A stretch of DNA of 5,283 nt from DATGQT01 sp035304085 (lineage in GTDB: Bacteria > Bacteroidota > Rhodothermia > Rhodothermales > Rubricoccaceae): positions 1 through 5,283 of the forward strand of contig DATGQT010000081.1 in NCBI GenBank assembly GCA_035304085.1, read 5' to 3'. This document shows, piece after piece, positions 4,922 through 5,283 of the stretch (within the stretch, counting starts at the first letter, position 1; each line of letters opens with the position of its first letter). The position numbers were made by a program, and so were the translations under genes. The notes below the pieces were generated by a model that was given only the letters and a program-made list of their open reading frames with translations, did no database searches and was not told the origin of the DNA.

Positions 4922-5283
4922 ATGCCCTTCACCGTCGGAGTCCCCCGAGAAACCGCTCCCGGAGAAACCCGCGTCGCGCTGACGCCCGACGTGGTGCAGC
5001 GGCTCGCCCGCAAGGGCGCCACCGTCGTCGTCGAGCGCGGCGCCGGGGAGGCCGCCGCGTTCCCCGACGCCGACTACGCCGCCGCGGGGGCCGCCGTCGT
5101 GGACCGCGCCGCGGCGCTCGGGGCCGACCTCGTGGCGACGGTGCAGGGCCTCGACGACGACGCCCTCGGCGGGCTCCGGCGCGGCGCCCTCGTCGTCGGC
5201 CTCCTCCGGCCGCTCGACGACCCCGCGGCGGCCGACCGCCTCGCCCGCGCCGGCGCGACGGCCGTCGCGATGGAGCTCGTCCC
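4922..5283 (+). CDS. pntA: NAD(P) transhydrogenase subunit alpha, N-terminal part (cut by window edge)
   Basis: The first 120 residues of a longer protein are present. They begin MPFTVGVPRETAPGETRVAL, then TPDVVQRLARKGATVVVERG and AGEAAAFPDADYAAAGA, the standard N-terminal block shared by transhydrogenase alpha and alanine dehydrogenase. The section GLRRGALVVGLLRPLDDP followed by RLARAGATAVAMELV matches the transhydrogenase version (E. coli PntA has a comparable 'NPGTTLVSFIWPAQNPEL...MAMDSVPR' section), so PntA is preferred over alanine dehydrogenase. The known enzyme is membrane-bound and couples proton entry to hydride transfer from NADH to NADP; this part belongs to the soluble NAD(H)-binding domain I. 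The GxGxxG motif and any membrane helices lie outside the window, so it cannot be seen whether alpha is one chain or split (PntAA/PntAB). A pntB gene would be expected downstream. The coding strand matches its neighbours in GC use. Confidence 0.87.
   Translation, partial: MPFTVGVPRETAPGETRVALTPDVVQRLARKGATVVVERGAGEAAAFPDADYAAAGAAVVDRAAALGADLVATVQGLDDDALGGLRRGALVVGLLRPLDDPAAADRLARAGATAVAMELV

Noticed and set aside
4782..4982. A 66-codon plus-strand frame in the gap before pntA
   Set aside because: It overlaps the pntA start and promoter region in another frame, has no recognisable motif, and is Pro/Ser-rich as expected of random GC-rich sequence.

Overview
The window is a very GC-rich bacterial chromosomal segment with strong G/C preference at third codon positions. 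No start codon has a recognisable Shine-Dalgarno sequence: the bases before each ATG are pyrimidine-rich. Several genes are preceded instead by a TATTTTG- or TATCTTT-like box about 30 bp upstream of the start. This combination, and a DUF1015 gene beside serA and serC, fits the Bacteroidota/Rhodothermota side of the tree. A GC-rich member of the Rhodothermales (Rubricoccus/Rubrivirga-like) is my best guess. It is inferred from style, not from a database match.

Layout, left to right. An initiator tRNA (fMet, anticodon CAT) lies on the minus strand at 73..1, losing only its last two bases at the window edge; its own promoter faces left at 84-115. All protein genes are on the plus strand. A DUF1015 (COG4198-type) protein occupies 232-1428. 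It is followed by a 99-bp gap filled by an unusual two-armed array of 7/8-bp repeats. Next come D-3-phosphoglycerate dehydrogenase with a C-terminal ACT domain (serA, 1528-2730) and, 6 bp later, a possible 55-residue single-pass membrane protein (2737-2904) starting at GTG. A new promoter then drives a small exported NTF2-like protein (2964-3425). A hairpin and another promoter precede phosphoserine aminotransferase (serC, 3524-4657), which ends in a strong terminator hairpin. After a 264-bp gap holding this terminator, a second inverted repeat and a plausible promoter, the last gene is the N-terminal part of NAD(P) transhydrogenase subunit alpha (pntA, 4922 to beyond the edge).

How it fits together. 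SerA oxidises 3-phosphoglycerate to 3-phosphohydroxypyruvate and SerC transaminates that to O-phosphoserine, so the window carries the first two steps of the phosphorylated serine pathway. The third enzyme, phosphoserine phosphatase, is not here. The DUF1015 protein sits directly upstream of serA and carries a DGHHR motif, which makes it a candidate accessory factor or enzyme of serine metabolism. The transhydrogenase adjusts NADH/NADPH balance and is probably a separate unit.

The points most worth following up are the repeat array in the serA leader, the DUF1015-serine link, a His-to-Tyr change in the phosphate-binding part of SerC, and the small membrane ORF.
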